This document shows positions 1 through 7,306 of a stretch of 19,962 nucleotides of DNA, in pieces. This DNA comes from JAYRGC01 sp041908065 (lineage in GTDB: Bacteria > Pseudomonadota > Alphaproteobacteria > UBA9219). The notes below the pieces were generated by a model. It had not been told where the DNA came from. It searched no databases and saw only the letters and a program-made list of their open reading frames with translations. Numbering within the stretch: position 1 is the stretch's first letter; the number at the start of each line of letters is the position of its first letter. The stretch covers positions 1-19,962 of the forward strand of contig JAYRGC010000013.1 in the NCBI GenBank assembly GCA_041908065.1, read 5' to 3'. A program made the translations under genes and the position numbers.

Positions 1-68
1 GAAGCAATCCAGAGTCGCTGAGCAACGGCTCTGGATTGCTTCGCCGCCAAGAGGCGGCTCGCAATGAC
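1..68. repeat. Palindromic intergenic repeat (copy 1, cut by the window edge)
   Basis: A perfect 14-bp inverted repeat (arms 1-14 and 29-42, GAAGCAATCCAGAG / CTCTGGATTGCTTC, 14-nt loop). The right arm continues through GCCGCC..GGCGGC to CTCGCAATGAC at 68. The same sequence occurs as a complete palindrome at 7067-7160, so this copy very probably continues to the left of the window. It lies just upstream of flhA. Its role is unknown: it could be a REP/MITE-like dispersed repeat or a transcription-terminating hairpin. Confidence 0.8.
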
Positions 69-132
69 GATAGCCAGATTTATGGTTTGTGCAACGCTTC
101 CTTTTTAACAGCGGTCGCCGCAGGTCTCCGCC

Positions 133-2253
133 ATGGCTGATCAGCTTCCCTCCACCGCCTCGGCTGTTTCCGGCGTCAGCGGCGGCGCAGGGGACGCTTT
201 CGGAGCTATGTTCCGGCGCGGAGAGATCTGGCTAGCCATCGGCTTGATGGTGATACTGGCGGTGTTGGTGATACCCATCCCGCCGTTGATGGTCGACTTC
301 GGGTTGGCCATTTCCATCACGTTTTCGGTTGTCATTCTTATGACGGTTCTGCTTATCAACAAGCCGCTTGATTTCAGTTCGTTTCCCACCGTGCTGCTGA
401 TAGCCACTCTGATGCGTTTGGCTTTGAACCTCAGCACTACGCGCCTTGTCCTTACCCACGGCAACGAGGGCGAGGAAGCGGCGGGGCAGGTCGTCAAATC
501 CTTCGCCAACATGGTGATGGGCGGGGATTTCATCATCGGCGTTATCGTCTTCGCCATCCTCACCATCGTCAATTTCGTCGTCATCACCAAGGGATCGGGG
601 CGCATCGCCGAGGTGGCGGCGCGGTTTACCTTGGACGCCATGCCCGGCAAACAGATGGCCATCGACGCGGATCTTTCCTCCGGCCTGATAGAGGAGGGAG
701 AGGCGCGCAAGCGGCGCAAGGAGCTGGAGGACGAAAGCAATTTCTTCGGTTCCATGGACGGCGCGGCCAAGTTCGTGCGCGGCGACGCCGTGGCCGGACT
801 GGTCATCACGTTCATCAACATCATCGGCGGCATCACCATCGGCGCGTTCCGCCACGACATGACGATCATGGCCGCCGCCGAATCCTATGTCCGCCTGACG
901 GTGGGCGACGGGCTGGTGACGCAGATCCCCGCGCTTTTGGTGTCCGTGGCCGCCGGTCTTTTAGTGTCCAAGGCCAACGTCGGCGGCTCCACCGACAAGG
1001 CGTTGTTCAACCAGTTAAGCGGTTATCCGACGGCGTTGGGGCTGTCGTCGGCTATGTTGCTTATGCTGTCCATAATTCCCGGGATGCCGTTCTTGCCGTT
1101 TTCGGTCTTGGGATCCATCGCCGGTTTCGGAGCTTACAGCGTTATGCAGGCGCAACGCGGGCGCGACGCGGCCAAGGCAGCCGCCGACGCCGCAGCCGCC
1201 AAGCCGGCCCCCGTGGCCGAGGAGCCGGTAAGCCGCGCCCTGTCGATGGATTTGATCAGGCTTGAACTCGGCTACGCGCTTTTAAGCCTTATCAACAGCG
1301 AGGCCGGACAGCGTTTGACCGATCAGATCAAGGGATTGCGCCGCCAGTTGGCCTCGGACATGGGGTTCGTCATGCCGTCCATCCGCATACAGGACAATCT
1401 CCAGCTTTCGCCCAACGCTTACGTTATTCGCATCAAAGAAATAGAGGCCGGCAAGGGCGATCTGCGCCCGTCAATGTTGCTGGTGATGGATCCGCGCGGC
1501 GACCAGATAACCTTGCCTGGCGAAGCCACGGTCGAGCCTACCTTCGGCCTGCCCGCCATGTGGGTTGACGCTACTTACCGCGAGGAGGCGTTGTTCAAAG
1601 GCTATACCGTCGTCGATCCCTCGACCGTCATCACCACCCACATGACCGAGGTCATCAAGGACAGCATGTCTGATTTGCTGTCTTACGCCGAAACGCAAAA
1701 ACTTCTCGACGAAATGGGCAAGGAGCAGCAAAAGCTGGTGGCCGACGTGATACCTTCTCAGGTGACGCTGAGCGGCTTGCAGCGCGTGCTGCAAAACCTG
1801 TTGTCGGAGCGCATATCGGTGCGCGACATGCCGGCAATACTCGAAGGCATAGCCGAGGCGGCGACCGTCACCCGCAACCTGAACCTGATCTCCGAACACG
1901 TCCGCACGCGGCTGGCGCGGCAAATATCCAATTCGCACACCAACGACATGGGCTATATCCCCATCGTCACCTTGTCGGGCGAGTGGGAACAAGCCTTTGC
2001 GGAATCCCTATCGGGCGACGGCGAGGAAAAACGCTTGGCCATGCCGCCTAGCCGTTTGCAACAATTCATCGCGGCGGTGCGCCAAGCATACGATAGGTTA
2101 GCCGCGATGGGAGAGGCTCCGGTTCTGCTGACCAGCCCGGGCATCCGCCCCTATGTGCGCTCGATCGTCGAAAGATTCCGTCCCGCCACTCCGGTCGTCT
2201 CGCAAAACGAGATACATCACAAGGCTAGAATAAAGACGCTGGGGCAGATATAA
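133..2253 (+). CDS. flhA: Flagellar export gate protein FlhA
   Basis: FlhA is an integral inner-membrane component of the flagellar type III export gate; its cytosolic C-terminal domain docks chaperone-substrate complexes. The 706-residue product has the usual family length. A cluster of about eight hydrophobic segments spans residues ~33-340. The family signature region is present (MRLALNLSTTRLVLTHG near 94-110, then the cytoplasmic loop with MPGKQMAIDADLSSGLIEEG at 170-189). The conserved acidic residue of the SMDGA motif is D209. An alanine-rich linker (~343-358) leads to the C-terminal cytosolic domain. The ATG at 133 is the first plausible start after the upstream repeat; no strong Shine-Dalgarno is visible. 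flhF follows after 9 bp, so the two are probably one operon. The type III secretion homologue (SctV) is unlikely because flhF and flhG are adjacent. Confidence 0.97.
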   Translation: MADQLPSTASAVSGVSGGAGDAFGAMFRRGEIWLAIGLMVILAVLVIPIPPLMVDFGLAISITFSVVILMTVLLINKPLDFSSFPTVLLIATLMRLALNLSTTRLVLTHGNEGEEAAGQVVKSFANMVMGGDFIIGVIVFAILTIVNFVVITKGSGRIAEVAARFTLDAMPGKQMAIDADLSSGLIEEGEARKRRKELEDESNFFGSMDGAAKFVRGDAVAGLVITFINIIGGITIGAFRHDMTIMAAAESYVRLTVGDGLVTQIPALLVSVAAGLLVSKANVGGSTDKALFNQLSGYPTALGLSSAMLLMLSIIPGMPFLPFSVLGSIAGFGAYSVMQAQRGRDAAKAAADAAAAKPAPVAEEPVSRALSMDLIRLELGYALLSLINSEAGQRLTDQIKGLRRQLASDMGFVMPSIRIQDNLQLSPNAYVIRIKEIEAGKGDLRPSMLLVMDPRGDQITLPGEATVEPTFGLPAMWVDATYREEALFKGYTVVDPSTVITTHMTEVIKDSMSDLLSYAETQKLLDEMGKEQQKLVADVIPSQVTLSGLQRVLQNLLSERISVRDMPAILEGIAEAATVTRNLNLISEHVRTRLARQISNSHTNDMGYIPIVTLSGEWEQAFAESLSGDGEEKRLAMPPSRLQQFIAAVRQAYDRLAAMGEAPVLLTSPGIRPYVRSIVERFRPATPVVSQNEIHHKARIKTLGQI

Positions 2254-2262
2254 GTTCATTCC

Positions 2263-3276
2263 ATGCGCTTGAAATCGTTCCACGGCCCGACAATATCCGA
2301 CGCCATGCGGCAGGTTCGCGAGGCGTTGGGCGAGGACGCCATAATCGTCGCCACCCGCGACGACGAAACGGGGGGCGTGCGCGTAACGGCGGCGATCGAG
2401 GAAGCCTCGGAGGAACCGGCGCGGGAGACCAAATCCGCAGCGTCTCCGGCAAAAACCAAAGCCGAGGCGAAAAATCCCGAAACGTTGGACGTGATTGCGG
2501 CCGCTTTGTCGCGCCACAAAATTACCTCCGCCTTGACGGAAACTCTGATGGCTACAGCGACTTTGCACGCTGGCGAAGATCCTGTCTCGGCCTTGGCGGC
2601 GGCGTTCGCCGCGCATTTGTCGTTCGCTCCATTGGTGGCCGAGAAATCCCAGCCGCCCTTGATTCTCATAGGAGCCCCAGGGGTCGGAAAGACCCTGTGT
2701 CTGGCAAGATTGGCCGCCCGCGCCGCAATGGCGAAAAAGCCGGTGGCCGTCATCAGCGCGGACACCGAACGCGCCGGAGGGCGGGAACAACTGGCCGCTT
2801 TTATGCGCGTTCTGAAGCTGGATCTGATCGAAGCCTGCGACGTCCACGCGCTGCGCGAGGCGGTGGAGATGCAGCCTAAAGACGCTCTGGTGCTCATAGA
2901 CACCTTTGGCTGCAACCCCTACGACGTCGACGAAATGCGGCGGATGCTGCAAATAATCGAGGCGGTTCGCGGCTCTGCGGCCATGGCGTTACCCGCCGAC
3001 ATGGACGCTTTGGACGCTCCGGTCGCCGCCAAGCTGTTCAAGGCGGCGGGAGCGAGCAGAATTTTGGCGACCAGAATGGATATGGCCCGAAGATTGGGCG
3101 GGTTGATGCAAGCCGCGTTCGAGAGCAAAATGCCGCTGGCCGGATTCGCGGCTTCGGCCAAAGTCACCGATTACCCTCGCAACTTCGATCCCCATCTGTT
3201 GGCCAAAATGACCCTGCCCCCAGAAATCTCTGGCAAGGCAACCCCCGCCAAGGCTGCCGGAGGAAACGCTTTATGA
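2263..3276 (+). CDS. flhF: Flagellar biosynthesis SRP-type GTPase FlhF
   Basis: FlhF is the third SRP-family GTPase; it marks the cell pole for flagellum assembly and works with FlhG. The 337-residue protein starts with the typical short N-terminal segment (MRLKSFHGPTISDAMRQVREALGEDA). A charged, Ala/Lys/Glu-rich linker (~47-72) and a helical N domain come next. The G domain has the P-loop GAPGVGKT (137-144), an SRP-type DTERAGGREQL element after it, DTFG (213-216), and TRMD (270-273) in place of the usual TKxD. It starts 9 bp after flhA and its stop overlaps the flhG start (ATGA). No separate promoter or good ribosome site is seen, so it is likely translated with flhA. Identification is firm from motifs plus context. 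Confidence 0.95.
   Translation: MRLKSFHGPTISDAMRQVREALGEDAIIVATRDDETGGVRVTAAIEEASEEPARETKSAASPAKTKAEAKNPETLDVIAAALSRHKITSALTETLMATATLHAGEDPVSALAAAFAAHLSFAPLVAEKSQPPLILIGAPGVGKTLCLARLAARAAMAKKPVAVISADTERAGGREQLAAFMRVLKLDLIEACDVHALREAVEMQPKDALVLIDTFGCNPYDVDEMRRMLQIIEAVRGSAAMALPADMDALDAPVAAKLFKAAGASRILATRMDMARRLGGLMQAAFESKMPLAGFAASAKVTDYPRNFDPHLLAKMTLPPEISGKATPAKAAGGNAL
3259..3264 (+). promoter_or_regulatory. Ribosome binding site of flhG
   Basis: GGAGGA lies 8 bp before the ATG at 3273, inside the end of flhF. It fixes the flhG start and makes coupled translation with flhF likely. Confidence 0.7.
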
Positions 3277-4088
3277 CGTCCGATCTGATACATTTGGAAC
3301 ACGCCGAAGGCTCCAGCGACCAAGCGGTTCCCGCCTCTCCATTGCTGTGCCGCAACCTGATCTCGATCGCCAGCGGCAAGGGCGGGGTGGGCAAGACGTG
3401 GCTGGCGGTGACTATATGCCACTCCTTGGCCAAGCGCGGCAAAAGGGTTTTGTTGTTCGACGGCGATTTGGGATTGGCCAACGTCGACATACAGCTGGGA
3501 CTTACCCCGAAAGTGGATCTGGGGCATGTGATAGAGGGCAAAGCCGAATTGGCCGACGCCATAACCCATTTCGACGAAGGCGATTTCGATATTCTGGCCG
3601 GACGTTCTGGATCGGGCGTTCTGGCCACGCTTCCCGCCGGAAAACTGGCCAATATGCGCGGCGAGTTGATCGACATGGCCGGAAATTACGACTACGTTTT
3701 CGTCGATCTGGGCGCGGGGGTCGATCGCTCGGTGCGCCAGATGGCGGGGCCTGCCGCGATAACGCTGGTGGTCGTCACCGACGAGCCTACCTCCATCACC
3801 GATGCCTACGCCTTCATAAAATTGGCGTGGGCGGCCAACTCTCAGGCCGATTTGCGGATAGTGGTCAACATGGCCAGCAGCGCGCACGACGGGAAAAAGA
3901 CCTACGAAACCCTCAGCCGCACATGCGAGAGCTTTCTCCGCCGCGCCCCCTTGTTGGCGGGCATAATTCGCCGCGACGCGCGGGTGCGCGACGCCATTCG
4001 CTCCCAATCGCCTCTTTTGACACGTTCCCCGTCCTGCGAAGCCGCCGGAGACGTCGAGGCGTTGGTAGGCGGCCTGTTCGGCAGGTAA
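3273..4088 (+). CDS. flhG: MinD/ParA-like flagellar number regulator FlhG
   Basis: FlhG (also called FleN or YlxH) is a MinD-family ATPase that limits the number of polar flagella and opposes FlhF. The 271-residue product has the deviant Walker A motif KGGVGKT at residues 36-42, followed by a typical MinD stretch (VLLFDGDLGLANVDIQLGL). It also has DYVFVDLGAG, the switch-II region, and TDEPTSITDAYAFIK, which is typical of FlhG. The start codon overlaps the flhF stop by four bases and has a good GGAGGA site. In many polar flagellates fliA or chemotaxis genes follow flhG; here a lipoprotein gene follows. A septum-positioning MinD is unlikely, because no minC or minE is adjacent and flhF is directly upstream. 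Confidence 0.94.
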   Translation: MTSDLIHLEHAEGSSDQAVPASPLLCRNLISIASGKGGVGKTWLAVTICHSLAKRGKRVLLFDGDLGLANVDIQLGLTPKVDLGHVIEGKAELADAITHFDEGDFDILAGRSGSGVLATLPAGKLANMRGELIDMAGNYDYVFVDLGAGVDRSVRQMAGPAAITLVVVTDEPTSITDAYAFIKLAWAANSQADLRIVVNMASSAHDGKKTYETLSRTCESFLRRAPLLAGIIRRDARVRDAIRSQSPLLTRSPSCEAAGDVEALVGGLFGR

Positions 4089-4184
4089 TATGGAAAATAT
4101 CCGCCAAACTCGCTGTTGCGCTCGGACGGGAAATCGCGGATTATACCTCTCCGTCGGGCATTGGTTTTTTCGTGTTTCGAATGT

Positions 4185-4188
4185 GGAG
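4185..4188 (+). promoter_or_regulatory. Ribosome binding site choosing the lipoprotein start
   Basis: GGAG lies 10 bp before the ATG at 4199. It overlaps the alternative in-frame ATG at 4181, which has no such site, so 4199 is the better start. Confidence 0.5.
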
Positions 4189-4198
4189 TTTAAGCACC

Positions 4199-4624
4199 AT
4201 GAAGCGTAGTTTGTTGCCGCGCGGTTTATCGCTGTTGTCCGTCGTCGCGATGGCCGCGTTCGTGGCCGCCTGTTCGGCTTCGGGACAAATGGCCGAGTTT
4301 TGGCGGCCTATAAGCGAGCCGAACATCCAGATGTCGATCGAAAAAGCCCAAGCCAAGCTGGACTTCGACATCAGCCAGTGCCGTTGCGGGATATTCCCGA
4401 CCAACGTGCCGCGCAACGATCAGATCGAATTCCAGCCGGATCGCCAGCGCATGACGCAAACCAGCGTCACTGTGACCAAGGACGACAACGGCGGGTGCAT
4501 GCAACGCCCCAGCCTCGTGGTGGCGGAGTGCATGCGCGCCCGCGGATGGGAAGTCACCAAGTGTTCAGGCCGCGTGCCTACGGCTGGCGGCGGGGCATTG
4601 TGCGCCGGATATATGTTGGATTGA
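4199..4624 (+). CDS. Small cysteine-rich lipoprotein, function unknown
   Basis: This is a predicted 141-residue lipoprotein. The N-terminus is a classic type II signal peptide: MKRS, then a hydrophobic stretch, then the lipobox V22-A-A-C25. After cleavage the lipid-anchored protein has about 117 residues. Apart from the anchoring C25 it holds six cysteines (in QCRCG, GGCMQ, AECMRARGW, TKCSG and ALCAG), enough for three disulfides in the periplasm. The AECMRARGWE element resembles a CM-x-x-(K/R)-G-(Y/W) motif I associate with small uncharacterised proteobacterial lipoproteins. It lies 110 bp after flhG and ends 6 bp before purB. A flagellar role is possible from position only. No function can be assigned. 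Confidence 0.8.
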   Translation: MKRSLLPRGLSLLSVVAMAAFVAACSASGQMAEFWRPISEPNIQMSIEKAQAKLDFDISQCRCGIFPTNVPRNDQIEFQPDRQRMTQTSVTVTKDDNGGCMQRPSLVVAECMRARGWEVTKCSGRVPTAGGGALCAGYMLD

Positions 4625-4630
4625 CGCCCC

Positions 4631-5953
4631 ATGATTCCTCGTTATTCCCGTCCTGCGATGGCGCGTATCTGGGAGCCGGAAAACCGGTTCCGCCTTTGGT
4701 TCGAGATTGAGGCGTACGCCTGCGACGCCTTGGCCGAGCTGGGGGTCATCCCCAAAGGCGCGGCCAAGAACATCCGCAAAAAAGGTAAGTGGGACGTCGC
4801 CCGCATCGACGAGATCGAAAAAGTCACCCGCCACGACGTGCTGGCCTTTCTCACCAATCTGGCCGAGCATATCGGCGACGACGCGCGGTTTTTGCATCAA
4901 GGCATGACCTCCAGCGACGTGTTGGACACCGCTTTCGCGGCGCAGTTGGCGCAGGCCGCCGACATGCTGCTGGCTGATCTGGACGAGGTTATCGAGGCTT
5001 TGCGGTTCCGCGTCGAGGAGCATCTCGGCACTCTGACCATAGGCCGCAGCCACGGCATCCACGCCGAACCCACCAGTTTCGGAATAAAGCTGGCGGGGCA
5101 TTACGCCGCGTTTTGCCGCGCCAAGAAACGTCTGGCGGCGGCGCGGGATGAGGTGGCCACCTGCGCCATATCGGGACCGGTCGGCACTTTCGCCACCGTC
5201 GATCCCCGCGTCGAGGCGCACGTCGCGGCCAAGATGGGGTTGGCGGTGGAGCCGGTTTCCACGCAGGTGATTCCCAGAGATCGCCATGCGATGTTTTTCG
5301 CCACTTTGGGCGTCATAGCCTCGTCGATAGAAAACTTGGCGACCGAAGTCCGCCATCTCCAGCGCAGCGAGGTGCGGGAAGCCGAGGAACCCTTCGCGGT
5401 CGGGCAAAAAGGTTCCAGCGCCATGCCGCACAAGCGCAATCCGGTGTTGGCGGAAAACCTTACCGGCTTGGCGCGGGTGGTGCGCGCGGCGGTTGTTCCG
5501 GCGATGGAAAACGTGGCGTTGTGGCACGAGCGCGACATCTCCCATTCCTCGGTGGAACGGGTCATCGCTCCGGACGCGACCATCGCCTTGGATTTCGCGC
5601 TGTCGCGTCTGGCCGGACTGGTGCGCGACATGGTGGTGTATCCCGACCGGATGGCGGCCAATCTCGAATCCTTGGGCGGACTGCACTTTTCGCAACGGGT
5701 GCTGTTGGCTTTGACGCAAAGCGGAATGTCGCGCGAGGATGCTTATCGGCTGGTGCAAACCAACGCCATGGCGGTTTGGCGGGATCTGCAACAGGGCAAG
5801 GCCGCTTCCCTTCGCGGCAAGCTGCTGTCCGATGCCGAGGTGAGAAAAATCCTCTCCGACAAGGAATTGTCGGCCTGCTTTGATCTAAAATATTACATCC
5901 GCCACGCCAAAACGACTTGGCGGCGGGTTTTAAAGGCCTATGGCGGGAAATAG
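4631..5953 (+). CDS. purB: Adenylosuccinate lyase
   Basis: PurB acts in purine synthesis, releasing fumarate both from SAICAR and from adenylosuccinate, in the cytosol as a homotetramer. The 440-residue sequence has the fumarase/aspartase superfamily signature SSAMPHKRNP (262-271), whose mobile loop carries the catalytic serine. It also has the general-acid histidine region GRSHGIHAEPTSFG (H141) and the MTSSDVLDTA substrate-binding segment. The start MIPRYSRPAMARIWEPENRF is characteristic, which supports the ATG at 4631 even though no strong ribosome site is visible. The gene follows the lipoprotein closely. Near neighbours such as argininosuccinate lyase are excluded by the N-terminus and signature context. 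Confidence 0.97.
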   Translation: MIPRYSRPAMARIWEPENRFRLWFEIEAYACDALAELGVIPKGAAKNIRKKGKWDVARIDEIEKVTRHDVLAFLTNLAEHIGDDARFLHQGMTSSDVLDTAFAAQLAQAADMLLADLDEVIEALRFRVEEHLGTLTIGRSHGIHAEPTSFGIKLAGHYAAFCRAKKRLAAARDEVATCAISGPVGTFATVDPRVEAHVAAKMGLAVEPVSTQVIPRDRHAMFFATLGVIASSIENLATEVRHLQRSEVREAEEPFAVGQKGSSAMPHKRNPVLAENLTGLARVVRAAVVPAMENVALWHERDISHSSVERVIAPDATIALDFALSRLAGLVRDMVVYPDRMAANLESLGGLHFSQRVLLALTQSGMSREDAYRLVQTNAMAVWRDLQQGKAASLRGKLLSDAEVRKILSDKELSACFDLKYYIRHAKTTWRRVLKAYGGK

Positions 5954-5971
5954 GCTTTTCCCTTGACCAAA

Positions 5972-5998
5972 ATGCCGTTATCGGCCAAAAGACGGCAT
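5972..5998. repeat. Inverted repeat between purB and atpG
   Basis: Arms ATGCCGT (5972-5978) and ACGGCAT (5992-5998) pair perfectly over 7 bp around a 13-nt loop. No T-run follows, so it is a weak terminator at best. It could separate purB and atpG transcription. Confidence 0.35.
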
Positions 5999-6043
5999 AC
6001 GACCAATCATCGGCTGGCCTGATCGTTTTGAGGTTTGTTAAAA

Positions 6044-6925
6044 ATGCCTAGCCTAAGAGACCTTAAAAACCGCATCGCGAGCGTCAAATCGACTCGCAAG
6101 ATAACTGCCGCCATGAAAATGGTCGCGGCCAGCAAGCTGCGCCGCGCTCAGGAACAGGCAGAAGCCGCCCGCCCCTACGCCGCCCGCATGAGCGACATGC
6201 TTTCCTCTCTGGCCTCCTCGCACATAGTCTCCGACGCTTCGCCGAGGCTTTTGGCCGGAACCGGAAGGAACGAAAAAGTCCTGCTGCTGGTCGTGACTTC
6301 TAATCGCGGCCTGTGCGGCGGATTCAACGGATCGGTGGTGCGGGAAGCCAGAAAGCAGATCCGCCAGATGGAAAGCGAAGGCAAGCGGGTAAAATTGTTC
6401 TGCGTGGGACGCAAGGGGCGCGATCTTCTGCGCCGCGACAACGCCGATAAAATAGCGCATGTGGTCGAGGACGTGTCGCGCCAAGGCGTGAGCTTTGAGA
6501 TGGCCGAATCCATAGCCGCTAAAATGCTGGAGATGTTCGAAGGCGGACAATTCGACGTGGCCAAGGTGATTTACAACCGCTTCCGTTCCGCCATATCGCA
6601 GGTGGTGACGGTGCAACAGATGATTCCGGTGGACGTGTCGCCGTCAGCCTCCGCCGCGCAATCGGCCTCGGCCTCGCAAGACTTTGAGCCGGACGAGGAA
6701 AGCATTTTAGATCGGCTCTTGCCGCGAAACATTTCCGTTCAAGTGTTTTCGTCGTTGCTGGAAAGCTCGGCCGGAGAACACGGGGCGCGAATGACCGCCA
6801 TGGACAACGCCACCCGCAACGCCGGAGACATGATCAACCGCCTGACGTTAAACTATAACCGCAGCCGCCAAGCGTATATCACCAAGGAACTTATCGAGAT
6901 CATCTCCGGAGCCGAGGCGGTTTAA
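6044..6925 (+). CDS. atpG: F-type ATP synthase gamma subunit
   Basis: The gamma subunit forms the rotating central stalk of F1 and couples proton flow to ATP synthesis. The 293-residue protein has both conserved termini: MPSLRDLKNRIASVKSTRKI and AAMKMVAASKLRRAQ at the N-terminal coiled coil, and MTAMDNATRNAGDMI with LTLNYNRSRQAYITKELIEI at the C-terminal one. The start is the ATG at 6044, supported by GAGG at 6030-6033 and by the family's usual MPSL opening; a TTG nine bases upstream is in frame but unlikely. Usually atpG sits between atpA and atpD. Here purB lies upstream and a repeat patch downstream, so the operon has been split or this is an extra copy. The protein itself looks complete and functional. 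Confidence 0.95.
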   Translation: MPSLRDLKNRIASVKSTRKITAAMKMVAASKLRRAQEQAEAARPYAARMSDMLSSLASSHIVSDASPRLLAGTGRNEKVLLLVVTSNRGLCGGFNGSVVREARKQIRQMESEGKRVKLFCVGRKGRDLLRRDNADKIAHVVEDVSRQGVSFEMAESIAAKMLEMFEGGQFDVAKVIYNRFRSAISQVVTVQQMIPVDVSPSASAAQSASASQDFEPDEESILDRLLPRNISVQVFSSLLESSAGEHGARMTAMDNATRNAGDMINRLTLNYNRSRQAYITKELIEIISGAEAV

Positions 6926-6988
6926 GATCCTGCTCATAATCTGATTGTGCCGGTCTGCGATTGCCGAAAGGTCGTTCCTTGCCTGCCG

Positions 6989-7027
6989 GTTTTGGGTAAG
7001 AGCCGTAAAAATGCTCTTACCCAAAAC
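6989..7027. repeat. Strong hairpin downstream of atpG
   Basis: Arms GTTTTGGGTAAGAGC (6989-7003) and GCTCTTACCCAAAAC (7013-7027) pair perfectly over 15 bp around a 9-nt loop. There is no T-run directly after, so a classical rho-independent terminator is not obvious. The right arm is part of a larger inverted pair with 7231-7251. Confidence 0.8.
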
Positions 7028-7066
7028 GGGTGGGTATTTTGGCCGCGAATAGCAGCAGCAAGCACC

Positions 7067-7160
7067 GTCATTGCGAGCCGCCCCTTGGCGGCGAAGCAAT
7101 CCAGAGTCATAGACCACCGCCACGGGATTGCTTCGCCGCCACGGGGCGGCTCGCAATGAC
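7067..7160. repeat. Long palindromic repeat (copy 2, complete)
   Basis: The left arm 7067-7102 starts GTCATTGCGAGCCGCC and the right arm 7125-7160 ends GGCGGCTCGCAATGAC. They pair over 36 bp with one mismatch around a 22-nt loop. The same family is present at 1-68. It has no coding capacity of its own. Dispersed repeats starting CATTGCGAG are, as I recall, common in bacterial genomes. I infer a REP/MITE-like element. Confidence 0.85.
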
Positions 7161-7230
7161 GGCCTTTGGCCGTAGACCTAACAATAACGGCCTTTGGCCG
7201 TAGACTCAGCATGACGGCCTTTGGCCGTAG
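7159..7230. repeat. Three spaced copies of a short palindrome (ACGGCCTTTGGCCGTAG)
   Basis: Identical 17-base copies lie at 7159-7175, 7187-7203 and 7214-7230, at 28- and 27-base spacing. Each is a 6-bp stem (ACGGCC/GGCCGT) with a TTT loop. The first copy overlaps the end of the long palindrome. A relative, ACGGCCTTTGGCCAT, occurs at 13417-13431. The bases between copies differ only modestly and the array is too short for a CRISPR. Confidence 0.85.
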
Positions 7231-7306
7231 CCACCCGTTTTGCGTAAGAGCCGTAAAAGACATCTATAATCCCCCAACGCGAATCCCTTTACGGAAAAAT
7301 ATCCCC

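Larger units (their letters stand above)
7013..7251. repeat. Outer inverted-repeat pair flanking the repeat cluster
   Basis: The 21 bases at 7013-7033 are the reverse complement of 7231-7251 with one mismatch (GCTCTTACCCAAAACGGGTGG against CCACCCGTTTTGCGTAAGAGC, each split by the mismatch). They enclose about 197 bp holding the long palindrome and the three short ones. This could be an element boundary or independent copies of one repeat in opposite orientation. Confidence 0.7.
6926..7306. other. Gene-free region of nested palindromic repeats
   Basis: I find no convincing gene in these 381 bp. They hold a 15-bp hairpin (6989-7027), a 36-bp-arm palindrome (7067-7160), three copies of a short palindrome (7159-7230), and an outer inverted-repeat pair (7013-7033 with 7231-7251) that encloses the last two. 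An open frame does run through 7166-7306 into the next gene, but it only translates repeats. Confidence 0.8.

Noticed and set aside
4116..4144. Possible promoter (TTGCGC, 17 bp, GATTAT) before the lipoprotein gene
   Set aside because: Both boxes are weak matches, and there is no supporting evidence of separate transcription.
3347..4198. Long plus-strand open frame over flhG continuing into the lipoprotein
   Set aside because: The part over flhG is an out-of-frame shadow of a clear MinD-family gene; only the segment from 4199 has a signal peptide and lipobox.
4565..5791. Long open frame antisense to purB
   Set aside because: purB is unmistakable. The antisense product is His/Arg/Gln-rich with no recognisable motif, as expected from a GC-rich shadow. 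The same holds for 9407-10603 and 12432-13337 on the minus strand.
7159..7230. Possible CRISPR array
   Set aside because: Only three copies of a palindrome with 10-11-base spacers and no cas gene in the window; spacers are too short.
7166..7306. In-frame N-terminal extension of the LplT-PlsC-Aas fusion, starting at a TTG
   Set aside because: It only translates the palindromic repeats (TAFGR-type residues). The family opening starts at the ATG at 7307.
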